A stretch of 64,000 bases of DNA, taken from contig JAXBDG010000013.1 in NCBI GenBank assembly GCA_036320915.1, forward strand, positions 496,001 through 560,000. Direction: 5' to 3'. Shown piece by piece: positions 1-10,606 of this stretch. The DNA is from Linnemannia elongata (lineage: Eukaryota > Mortierellomycota > Mortierellomycetes > Mortierellales > Mortierellaceae). The notes under the pieces were generated by a model. The model was not told the DNA's origin. It saw nothing but the letters and a program-made list of their open reading frames with translations, and ran no database searches. The translations under genes and the position numbers were made by a program. Positions within the stretch are counted from its first letter, which is position 1. Each line of letters opens with the position of its first letter.

Positions 1-1734
1 GATGTCAACCAAGGCAAGAAGAAGATTCTCCGATCTCAGATCACCGTCGACAATGGTAAGCAAATTTTTGGCCCAAAGTCCCTATAGCTTAGAAGGCATT
101 AAGAGTGACAATCATAACTAACAAACGCTGTACTCTACTCTACTAGGTAACTCTTGGGGCCCTGTGAACGCACCTCAGTCGGATGTCGACAACAAGCCTT
201 ACAAAGATTGTCAGGTAAGACTGCCGTTTGCAAGTAGGAGGCGTTGGTCGAGCGTCGAATCACCAAAACTAGAGTTGGTTTGCTAATCTAGCCTTTTCGC
301 CACTTGGTAACCATTTATTTTTGATAGTCGACGGACTGCAGTTTGCATTTGCACAACTATTTGGATCGCAAGCACGTGGAGGATCTGTTCAGTTCTTCTT
401 CAATTCCTGGCATGGTCATTGGCGTCGGCAACGTCGGTAACGCTCTTGGCGAATACATGGAGGGAAACACCTTCTTGACGCGTGATGGAGGCCACTCTTG
501 GAAGGAGATTTTGAAGGGACCTCACCAGTACGATTTCGGTGATCACGGAAGCATTATTCTGTTAGTCAAGGACGACGAGCGCCCCACGGATCATGTCATG
601 TATTCCCTTGACCACGGAAACACGTTCACGCAGTTTGAGTTCTCTAAAGAGGAGGTGATTGTCCAGGATATTGTCACAAAGTCCAATGGCGTTGGCAAGT
701 CGTTCTTGCTGTTTGCCGTGCCGCGGGGGAACACCAAGCAGATGATCTTCCAGATTGATTTCGAAGGTTTGGACTTTCCCAAGTGTCGCCTGGATCTGAA
801 CGACGAGAAGAATGACGACTTTGAGCGATGGGATCTGGCAGATTTACGTGGCGAGAAGTGCATGTTTGGACGCAAGGTCGAGTACTTCCGTAGGATTGAG
901 GAGAGGATGTGCTGGGTCGGAGAGCTCCAGGCCAACCCACGCAAGATTGAGGACAACTGTCAGTGCACGGTCAACGATTTTGAGTGCGACTTCAACTATG
1001 AGCCCGATGGTACCGGCAAGTGTGTTTTGATCAAGGATGCCAAGCCGGTTGTCCAGGATGAGAAGGATGTCTGTGCTCATCTGCCTGATGGAGTCGATTA
1101 CTACTACGAGTCGATTGGTTACCGCAAGATGGCGTTCTCCAGCTGTGTGGGCGACCACGAGCGGATGGGTATCAAGAAGTACTGCCCTGGACGCGGTGGA
1201 CGTGGCTTCTTTGGATGGCTCGGCATTCTGTTGGCGTCTGGTGGTGGAGCCTTCGGTGTGATGTGGATGTTGAACCGGTACAAGGGTCATTTCGGACGCC
1301 GTGGGTCGTTTATTCGTCTGGGCAATGATGTCTATGACCAGCTGCCTCGGTCGTCGTCTTTGCCTTCGATGAACATGCCGTCGGTGCGTATGCCTCGGTC
1401 GTTCAGTCGCTTCCATGTGCCTGATTTCGCATACCAAGCCTGGGACAAGATTGCAGGTGCGACGGCGGCGTTTTTGCCTAACCGCCTTCGTGGCTATTTC
1501 AGTCCTCGGGGAGGATACCGGTACCAGAACCTGAGCCAGGAGCCCGGGGAGGTGATTATGGACGACTACTTTGATCATTATCTAGATGATGATGATGAGG
1601 GTGGTGCCATTGCTGTTGGGCGGTCGGATGGGCTGTTGGGCCATGGTGATGGACTCCAGGATGCGCAGGAGCGGTTCCGGGACGACTCTGATGATGACGA
1701 TGATGGTGATGAAGACCTTGATGGTATGGTTTAA
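1..1734 (+). CDS. VPS10: VPS10/sortilin-type vacuolar sorting receptor, C-terminal part (5' end outside window)
   Basis: Exons 1-55, 147-214 and 328-1734 join in frame to 509 visible residues; the gene starts upstream of the window. VPS10 receptors carry soluble hydrolases from the Golgi to the endosome/vacuole. Seen: a beta-propeller Asp-box repeat (FLTRDGGHSWKEI, near 470-510), then the 10CC module with ten cysteines between about 780 and 1190, including a CQC pair. One membrane helix follows (about 1201-1275). The cytosolic tail is about 150 residues, with aromatic and Leu motifs and a very acidic end (Asp/Glu runs at 1560-1730). The luminal-TM-tail order is as expected for the family. Introns 56-146 and 215-327 have GT-AG ends. 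The tail should bind retromer or clathrin adaptors; that part is family knowledge. The gene converges on the GST gene with a 227-bp spacer. Confidence 0.93.
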
Positions 1735-1961
1735 TTATGGAGGGGTTTGATTTTTTTTTTAGAAAGGCAGAGCAAGCATTCTTTTTGTTATTCTGGGCGA
1801 AGCGACACATTTTGAAATACACCGATTTTACATTTCATCCATTGTTTATTTATTGGTTCCTACTTGAAGAGAGTTGAGCTGGTTGCATGGTTGCATGATG
1901 GGATATCTGAATTGATTCAAGACGATGCGGGTAAACGCGGTGCTAGAAATGCAGCTTGTTT

Positions 1962-2248
1962 TTAGTTCTCCTTGGCAAGAGGAGGGGGAACAAGACCTCC
2001 AGACAAATTTCCCTTGCGATCGTTCAACTTTACGGACGCGGCGCGAGGCTGAGCAGGAGCAGCACGACTGGTACGTTGGCTCTTGTAGAGCTCTGTCTCT
2101 CTCCAGGCCTTGATCTTGGGGTTCTCGTCGATGGTGGCCTTCACCTTGAGGAGACCTGGTGCGGTCTCGGGGTTGATTAATCCTACGCCAGGCGGGAAAC
2201 GCAGGATCATGTCGAGCAGCATTGTGGATTTCAGGTCTGCCAATGTGA

Positions 2249-2299
<51 letters not shown>

Positions 2300-2419
2300 T
2301 TTGGGTGGAAGTTGTATATTTGGGGGGGAGGAGGAGGATGGACGGGAAGAATGGTTAGGGTAACCGTGAGAGAATTTATCATGCAATGCATACATGCAAA
2401 ATCCCATGAAAAAGAAAAG

Positions 2420-2464
<45 letters not shown>

Positions 2465-3206
2465 TACAGAGTCGCCGACATAGTGACCATTGGACCCATT
2501 AGCCCTCAAATGTTCTTCATGAACCCTGATCCAATTCGGAACCTTCTTTGTCAAGAAATTTGTCATCTGTTCCTGTTTGACCTCAGGGGGCGCTTGGAGG
2601 TTAACGACGGAACCGAGAAAGTTGTCGAGGAGGGAAGTGGTGGAGGAATTGAAGGCGAGGACTTGGGCGCGTTCGTAGGTGTTACTGCCGAGGCGGTTGA
2701 AGTGGTTGGCGAGGTAGTCTTCGATGGCTTTTGATTCTGCGATTGGAACCGTCTTTTTTTTTTTTTATTGTTGTTGTTGTTGTTGAAAAGGATGGGTGGA
2801 TAGGATGAAAAAAAAGAAAGGATAGAAAAGTTGGATATTAATGACAGTGAGTTCATTCAAGCATTCGTCGACATCAACAAAGCGCCATCCAATAATAATA
2901 AACAACAAAGAAAAGAAAAGAAAAGAAAAAATAAAAGGGACAAAGAAAAAGCGTTACCTGAGAACCATCCTGAGAATGGACATAGAGAACAGGCATAACT
3001 TCAAAGGGCGTAGAATGCTTATCGGCAAGATCCTCATTCTCCCAGTCCTGAGGGTACAACTGCGTCCACTGGGCGTCTCCCAGGGCAAGGAGGTTTCGAA
3101 TGGGACTGCAGATCCCTTGGGTGTCAAAGTAGAGGAGGGAGAAGGTGCTTGTGGGTGAGTCGAGGACTTGGGCTGCCGTAGTCGATTTGGGGAATGTTGC
3201 TACCAT
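1962..3206 (-). CDS. Glutathione S-transferase family protein
   Basis: Exons (coding order) 3206-2958, 2752-2468 and 2249-1962 give 273 residues. The N-terminal half looks like a thioredoxin fold of the sigma-type GST kind: a tyrosine in the first strand (LLYFDTQG), then EVMPVLYVHS with the cis-Pro, then TVPIAESKAIEDYL, the glutathione gamma-glutamyl site. The C-terminal half is helical, with the conserved GDSITLADL signature formed across the second intron. The role would be glutathione conjugation or peroxide detoxification in the cytosol. The final 45 residues are basic and low in order, longer than usual for the family. The start at 3206 is the first ATG before the fold. Both introns are odd: they are T-rich just after the donor and end in a pure A-tract directly before the AG acceptor (see findings). 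Confidence 0.9.
2250..2467 (-). other. GST intron 2 with T43 near donor and A47 at acceptor
   Basis: In the sense strand the intron opens GTAAGTT, runs straight into T43 (window A-run 2420-2462), and ends with A47 (window T-run 2251-2297) touching the terminal AG. The two tracts are complementary. A normal pyrimidine tract is absent at the 3' end. Confidence 0.85.
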
Positions 3207-3837
3207 TTTGGTGATACTGTTGGGGTGGGGTTGGAGAGGTGGATGGGAGAGAGGGAGGGAGTGAAGAGAAGAGAGGAGAAGTGTAAAATGAAGAGTAAAG
3301 ATAAACAAAAAGGAAAAAAAAAGAGAAAGGAAAATGGTGCCAGAAAGCGGTCCTATTTAACCATCAGGGGAGCCCACTTCCTTCACATCTAATCCACCCA
3401 TCCCAATCCCATTGTCGTCGCTTAACAAGACTTCTCCGCAATAAGGACCCTTGGAAAGACCCTCTGCTAAGAGGGGATGGAAAAAAAAGACAAAGCAGAT
3501 ATCCGGTTGTGCCAATTCAGGAAAGAAGAAAGCGAGGAGGAGCGATCAAAGTAAAAAATGAGGCTGTGTGCCTGTCTCCCTTGTTTCCGTCCGCCGCACT
3601 GCAATCCTCACCACATCTCCGCCGCTCCATTACATCGGACCAATGGAGAGAGATATGCGGGATAAGCTTGCGTAGATTATTCATCAACTGACGCGAGCAT
3701 ACATACACACACACACGGACCCGCCGTGCCATGCTGGGAGATGATTAACCTCATTTCATGCAAAAACGCAAAAACGCAATAACCCCGACGAACCAGGACT
3801 AGAGGAACAGCCTGTCGAGAAGTCAATTGCTCCGAAA

Positions 3838-3875
<38 letters not shown>

Positions 3876-4106
3876 TGCCTGTTTTTTATTTTTTATTTCC
3901 TGTTTTTCTGTTTGGTCATTCGCGCCGCAACCCGTCAGGCAGTCACCATTGGGCGCAACCCACTCATACCCTTCATACCGCCGTCGTTCTTATCGTCACT
4001 ATTCCTCTTTCTCCAACCCTTCCCATTCTATTGCTGCGCTGTTCCTTCCATTTTCAACTCTCCTTACTACCGGGTCATATATAACCCCTGGAAAAAAAAA
4101 GAAAGC
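3207..4106. other. Intergenic spacer between GST start and SNX4 stop
   Basis: No convincing gene. Both neighbours run on the minus strand, so the spacer holds the Snx4 3' UTR (about 3873-4106) and the GST promoter. A T32 run lies at 3841-3872. In the minus sense AATAAA-like hexamers sit just before it. The GST-proximal part (3230-3350) is rich in G and A on the plus strand, that is CT-rich in the coding sense. Confidence 0.7.
3841..3872. repeat. T32 homopolymer (A32 in Snx4 sense)
   Basis: An uninterrupted run of 32 T lies about 235 bp downstream of the Snx4 stop. Read in the Snx4 sense it is A32 preceded by two AATAAA-type hexamers within about 30 bases. Confidence 0.9.
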
Positions 4107-7100
4107 CTACTCGTCGTTGACGTGAATGGATTCGAGGATAGGAATGATCTGGTCCCAGAGTGCGGCGCCCTTCTCAAAGAAGTCGACTCGGCCCGACGAA
4201 TAGTCCAAGAGACACTGGCGCAAATCCTTGGTCTTTTGCAGCTGGAAAATCTCATACTCCTTGACCGTCTCGTTCGACACTGCGACGGAGATATCATTGC
4301 TCTTCTCCACCGCGTCTTGGAGCTATTTCCAACAGAAAGAAAAGATAGGGAAGGATGATGACGAGCGATGAGATGATTGAGCAAGCAGAAACATGAACTC
4401 CCACACCAACAACAACCCGGCAATGTCAAAAAAGGATGCGATCCACATGCAATGAAAAAGTTGTCGATTTTGGTTGTATTTGTCATGCGGACAAGAATAA
4501 GAAAAGAGCGGGAAAGATAAAGGAATCGAAAAAACAAGTTGGATTTGTCAGGATGGTGGACGGGTCCTTGATTTTTTGGTCCGGGGAACCAGGACCCATC
4601 ACCCACAAAATGAAAAATAGAGGGCTTCTGAGCGCCTCGCCAAGAACGCGTTCCATTTCCTGCCCTTTTTTTTCTTTTTTTTCCTTTCCCAACCAACCAT
4701 GCGCATGAAAGAAGGCACAACAGAAATCCCGAGCAAAAAAAATAATAAGTAACCAGCCCATAAAAAACACGAATACTACCACAACAACGAACCTCGTGAA
4801 TCTTCTCGGCAACACGTTTGAGTTTGTCCTGCTTGGCACGTTCCTGGTCAACACCCTTGATCTCGTCCATCTTTTGTTGGAAGTATCCTCCAATCGTTGC
4901 TGATCCTCCCAAACGTCCATTGCTCATCAGGCGATCCCGTTCTGCCACCTGTTGCTGCAAAAAGTCGGATAATTCCTCGAAATCCAGCTGCTTCTGGTCT
5001 CTCAGTTTCAATACACTCTAATTTCATGCAGATCGAAAGAATTGGAACGGGTGTGAGATCTCTGATCGATGTTCACTCATTGCATAGCGATAGTCAAGTT
5101 CACAATGAATCCCATTGAATTCACAGTTCCGCACCTTGACACTGTTGCAGTAGGCCAAGCATTCATGAAGCTGCGACAAAAACTCGGCATCCTCCCGTGT
5201 TGACTAGAATGAGACGGAGAAAATCAAAAGCGAGTATTGTCAACTACCACAGTACAACAACTCCTGATAGAAGCACAATGTCAGATAATAATACGCCAAA
5301 TAAATACTTACGAGCTCGTTCATGAGGGTGGCGTAGCTGGCGACAGTATGGGCAAAGCGGTGAAGGGGTTCGGTCAATCCGGTTTCGAGGTTACCGAGTC
5401 CTGCAACGGCACCACCAAATTCACGGTAGTCAGCCTCAAGTTCCTCCTGTCGCTTCAGGATCCTCTGCTCTAGCTTCTCCAACCCTTGGAGGTTTTCTTC
5501 CAGTTTGTCGACCTCATCACGCATGACCACAAACTTCTCTTCGGGCTTCTTGATCTTGGCAAAGGCGTTCAGGAGCGCGTCACCAATGGTATCAAGCCGA
5601 CCCTCATCCTGTCGCTTCTTGTTCTGCTCCGCCAGATCCGAGTTCCAGTCGCGCGACTCCAAAAAGATCCGGAGAGATTCTGCTCGCTGCAAAACTGGGT
5701 GCACTGCCAACTTCTTCAAAAACCGTTCCAGACTCGCCCTTCTCTTTTCAACAAAGTCTGGATTGAATCTGTCTCCACGCACATATCCTGTAGAATTACC
5801 GTGCAAATGTTGATAATTAGCAGGATAATTACACTCGTCGTAAGATACATCGACTCAATTGATGAGAATACAACTTACGGATGCGGTGCTTGTCGGGGAG
5901 GGGAGGGAGGACGGCAGCAGGGTAGAGGCGACCGAGAACGTTATGGAGCCAGACAAAGTCCTGGAAACGACGGCGCACTGTTACATTCGGACTGGAAAAC
6001 TCTTGGAGGGAAGTCTATTAAGCAGGAGGAAGGAAGCAACCGAGAGGATGAATAACGTGTGTCGCATGATGGAGCTAACAATGCGCAGAAAAAATAAGCG
6101 ACAAAAGGCGCACTGCAATTTTGACCCGTGCTTGGCATTTTAATGGCGCCAGTCAACGACCACTACGTTGACGTAAACCAACCAAACAACCAAACAAATA
6201 AAACGAACACATTACCTTGGTATTGATCTGGTATGAGACGTAGCTGTCAGTGGAGCCTTCCTTTTCCTTGTGCGTTTCCTTGATAGTGATTGTCATGGGC
6301 ACCAAGTTGGCCAGTTGTGACGCTGCGGTGGTAGACAATGACAGCTCCGACAGGGAGCGGCTTGTATCGCGTTTCACCGCCTTTCCTGGAGCATGCGACT
6401 ATAGTTTGTTGTGAGAAGGATGGATGTGGATGTTAGTATCAAGTAATTAAAGAAGTGGTATCGAGAAGCATTGGGCTTTTCCTCTTGAAGTCCCTTCCCT
6501 TCTTTCCGCATGAAGTCACTTCTTCCTTCCACATAACGTCGTCGTCTTGCTCCCATGCAATTCGTCCTTCTTTCGCCCAGAGTATCTTCTCCTTTCCGCA
6601 TGAAATCCTCACTCAACTCCATATGAAGTCGCCTTTTTCATTCTACACAAAGCTTCTTCTCCTTGTTGTACGAAGCCTTTGCTTTTATCTTGAATTCCTA
6701 TACAAGATACTTCCGGTTTCCAGCTGCATTGCGTCTACTCCTTCTCGATAATGTCTCTTCCACTTCGTCCTTCCTTTGACACAACGTCACGTCTTATCCA
6801 ACTCCTTACTCTCTCTCCTTCATGCAGTATACTCTTCTTCCCCCCGCATACTAAAACGAACACCAACTTACTCTATAGACCTGCTGACTGGCAAGACCAT
6901 CGCCCTCATCAACATCATCGTACGAATGATTGTGTCTGATATCCGAGTCGATATGGATACTACGTCCATTATTACTGTTGCTGCTTCCATTGTTCGCCCT
7001 TGTTGTACTGTAAGGATTACTATTGGCTTCGTTATGATGACCGTTGGTTGAGTGAATGTCGATGACTTCATTGTCCAGGGGCTCGTCAGCCCAGGCAGAG

Positions 7101-7369
7101 GTCTCTGCGGGAAGGATGGCGGATGAGGCGGCGGCGGTGATGTCGGCCAGGTCGTCGTCGTCGTGGTGGTGGTTATCGATATGGTTATGGTGGTTGTTGT
7201 CTTCTTCGTCTGAGGAGGCGAAGAGAGAGGAGTGGAGAGTGTTCGAGCTTTGGAGTCTGTTCTTGTCAGCAGTGTTGAATTCAGAGTGGTGGTTGTGGTG
7301 TGAGTCGTCGTCGGGGGAGTAGGTGTCCCATGCGACTGAGGAGTAGCCGACGTCGTCGCTGTTGTCCAT
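4107..7369 (-). CDS. SNX4: Sorting nexin Snx4/Atg24-type PX-BAR protein
   Basis: Seven exons: 7369-6872, 6398-6216, 6014-5879, 5787-5312, 5203-5135, 5017-4793 and 4322-4107, giving 600 residues. Snx4 binds PI3P on early endosomes, recycles SNARE cargo to the Golgi and serves selective autophagy. The PX domain begins near residue 200 (SYVSYQINTK) and includes the phosphoinositide-binding RRRFQDFVWL (R241-R243) and PPLPDKHR. A long helical BAR domain with many coiled-coil Glu/Lys heptads fills residues 285-600. Exon 4 has the family stretch of LERFLKKLAVHPVLQ. The first 166 residues are disordered and unusually rich in His, Asp and Asn. Snx41/Atg20 is the alternative, but the PX-BAR spacing and lack of insertions fit Snx4 better. 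Exon boundaries keep frame throughout. Confidence 0.92.
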
Positions 7370-7768
7370 TATGTATGTGCGTGTTCTTGCGTTGGAAACC
7401 CAGTTGTTTGCTGAGTGTATGTATGTATGTTGGTGGCGGAGGAGAGAAAGAGAGAGGGCGTATGTATATGAATGAGTCTTCTTCCTGATGTTCGTGCGTG
7501 TGTATGTGTGTGCGTGGGTGAACAAGAAAAAAAAAAAAAGAAAAAAAAAAAAAGAAGAAAGAGTAGAACCTGACAGGCAAAGGCAAAAGGGGCAAAAGGG
7601 AGAGAGACAGAGTGTGTGAGAGAGAGGAGAATAAAAAAGAGGACAAGCGCAGTGTGGGTGACATCTGTCCGTTCCACACGCCTCACCGGGGCTGCACCTT
7701 CTAGTAGCACTCCGTTCACACACACACGCCTTCACACTTATGCCCCTTCTTCTTCTAACGAAAGTCAC

Positions 7769-7769
<1 letters not shown>

Positions 7770-7809
<40 letters not shown>
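7770..7809. repeat. T40 homopolymer
   Basis: Forty consecutive T in the spacer upstream of Snx4. No adjacent gene structure explains it. Confidence 0.9.
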
Positions 7810-7810
<1 letters not shown>

Positions 7811-9059
7811 AAGGGATGGAGGGAACGTGCCAAGGTCTGCACACCTGCTCGACCTGCCCAGATGGATGGGTGGATGACTACTTCTGCGACTCCAGGGGGT
7901 TGGTTGGTTGGTTGGTGAGGAGCAAGTTGCAAGATATGACGACGACGACGATATTCATACAATTTACAGCAGTACTCGCTCCTATCCTAGCGGGTATCCC
8001 CGTTTTCATTCCATGAGGTGGGCTGAGAAAGGATGAGCACAGTGAACAAAAGGGGGCGCCGAAGTACTCTTTGTCTCACTCCCGTCAGTGTCAGTGGGTC
8101 GGATACACCATGGCTCTCATCTCCATGTTCGGATACAGATTGTACATGGCCACGCAGCTCAACATGTCTTCCTTTTCGCTCCATATCAAGATTTAGTAGC
8201 AAACGGTTTGTTTGTTTTTTGTTTGTTTTGTTTTGTTTCCTGATTTATGCGCGTACTTTGAGTCGGTTCCTTTTCTTTCTCAGGACAGGCACTGCTGCTG
8301 TTAATTGACTAAGGCATGTCAGCCATTGATTTTTTTTTCTTTTTTACTTTGGCGCATGGTTGCGTGTGTGTCTGTTTGCTTACACGAGCCAACAGCTCGT
8401 CGACATTCGTCATCTCTACTGCTCCCCGCTTCTCTCTTTTTTCTATGCTATATCAAGCTCTATACCTCGTCTCGGAAAGCAGCATTCCTGTTGCACTCCA
8501 GTCGACAGGGTTCGAGAAGGAAAACCCAGCAGCCAGTTGTTTGACTCAACAGCACGCACCCCAAGTTGACTCCTATTTTGTTGATAGTCTCGCTTGAGAA
8601 AGGATAATTGCTAATCCTTGGCGACTGGTTGGCTTTGCTGGTTGGCTTTTCTGCTTTAACAGGAGGATCCCTAATTACAAAAACACCAAGGGGGTCGGTG
8701 TGTTCTGGGCACCATCACCCCTCCCCCGTCTTCTTTGTTGATGACTTTATACTAAAAGGAGAAAACACAAAAAAAAACAAAAAAAAAACAAAAAAAAAAC
8801 AAGGGGTTGCAAGCCTGACACAACAGCAACATGCAAGCAGCGAGCAAGCAGGGAACCCAATTGCCTGAGAGAGAGTTAGTGTGAGCGACAGTGTAAGTGA
8901 GAGAGTGAGAGTGCAATTGAGAGATGCAACAGACAACAACCCCCCCACCTTGTGTTCTTGCTACTGCTCTTCTTCCCGTTCATTTTGTGTGTTTTCGTTT
9001 GGTTCTCCTCTACTTTGGACAAATAGACAGAGAACTTACTTCCCCAACCTTACCCAACC

Positions 9060-9700
9060 CCTGTCTCAGCTGTATAATAATGTATATGAATTTCTCTTTC
9101 TCGCTTTCTCTCTTTCTCACTTTCTCCCTCTCTCTCTTACACACATACTTTCTCGCCTGGTTTTTTATTCTTTCCCTCCTTTTTTTTTCTTTCTTTCTTC
9201 TCTCTCCGCTCAACTTTCTTCTCCCTTACTCCTTCTCTCTCTCCCTCCGCTCTTTTTCTTTCTTCCTCTTCACTCTCACTCTCACTCTCTTTCCTTTCAT
9301 TCCCTTTCACTCTCCCCCACCCTCGGTTCATCCCACTCTCACTTCCCTTGACCCTTTTCTTGATCGAGTCCAATCACTTTTCCTCTTCCTTTACACCTCT
9401 CTTTCCCTTCACCTTCTCTCCTTTTCCCTCTCCCTCTCCCTCTCCTTGACTGAGTGTGCTATCCTGCCAGTCAACAGTCAACTTTTACTCTTTTCTACCC
9501 TAACCCTTTTTCTTTGCACTCTTTCTTTCCTTTCCCTTTCTTCACCTCTTCCCTTTCTTCCCTTCTCACTCGCTCATTCATAACTCACTTCACTCTCACT
9601 CTCACTCTCACTCTCTCGCTCACTCACAGGGAAAAGCACGTCAGGAACCACTTCGACACCCACTCTCTCTCTCTCCTCTCTTCGTCACCTACTGCTATCC
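9060..9700 (+). repeat. CT-rich (polypyrimidine) tract upstream of kinesin
   Basis: Roughly 640 bp dominated by C and T, with CTCTCC and CACTCT microrepeats (for example 9415-9450 and 9590-9620). It lies immediately upstream of the kinesin ATG at 9799 and is probably core promoter and 5' leader. Apparent open frames here are only Leu/Ser/Phe low complexity. Confidence 0.8.
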
Positions 9701-9798
9701 GACACCCTTCACCAGAGTATAGTGAGCTCCTTCAGCAGCAACAACAACAACAACAAACCGCTAAAGAGAAAGAAAAGACGGAATCCAATCCCATCCAT

Positions 9799-10568
9799 AT
9801 GACAGCACCGTCTCAGGCACCAGGCGCTACTGCCCATGCCATAGAGACCTCTGTGCAAGTCGGTATGTTTGTCTGCCTATCCCTTCTTGTCTTTTTAGTA
9901 TCCATTATCCGCACAAAATACCCATCACCTTCCTCCTTCAATCACTTATGAAGAATATCAGAAACATGGCCACTCAGCCAAGCTCTCCCTTCACCAACTG
10001 CTGTCCAGGCACCATCAGCTCCTTTTCTTCTATCCCTCACCCCTCCCCTCCACTCACTGTCTTTGTCACTTTCTGTCAATTGGCCAATCGACATATCCTA
10101 TCACATCAACAGCCGTAGCCACTCTGTCCTCTTCCTGGCGCGTATCTCACTTCCCCTGTTGCGGCTCCACTCGTCATCGACCTCCATCCTCTTCTCGTCT
10201 TCATATCCCTTCTTTCTCTCACCCATCTTCTCTTTACGTTTCTCGGATATTCGCTCTCGTCTTATTAACTGACATGTGCCCGTACAAGAAGCTGTCTGGT
10301 GGTGCAAAATAAGAGACAGTGTATGATGTGGTCAGTCGCTCAATAAGAATCATGTCTTATTGACCAGAAGAGAAGAAAAAAAAGAACACAACGAGAACAA
10401 CAACAAAAAAAAAAAAAGTGAGCACTTCATTATTGCAATGGCATTTAAAAATCCAATCCATCCATCTCTTCACATAACATTAAACCATAAGGGAAAGAGA
10501 ACGAAAACGATAACAAACTCAAAGGTCGACCCACCGCAAAAGAAAACAAGCCCATTTGCTCTCAGCAA

Positions 10569-10606
<38 letters not shown>

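Larger units (their letters stand above)
7370..9798. promoter_or_regulatory. Divergent upstream region of SNX4 (-) and kinesin (+)
   Basis: About 2.4 kb without a supported gene. The Snx4-proximal part (7430-7640) is GA-rich on the plus strand, hence CT-rich in the Snx4 sense, with A-runs. T40 lies at 7770-7809. An A-rich stretch with repeated AAAC units lies at 8768-8802. From about 9060 to 9700 the plus strand is almost pure pyrimidine, leading to the kinesin start. TATA-like elements were not convincing. Confidence 0.6.

Noticed and set aside
844..1578. 244-codon minus-strand frame across the VPS10 gene
   Set aside because: Antisense shadow of the 10CC and tail coding region.
2251..2462. 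Transposon terminal repeats formed by the T and A runs
   Set aside because: The runs are homopolymers at the ends of a small intron; there is no transposase or target duplication.
8881..9583. Long Leu/Ser/Phe frames in the CT-rich tract
   Set aside because: Low-complexity pyrimidine DNA gives stop-free frames by composition; no hydrophobic pattern beyond that.
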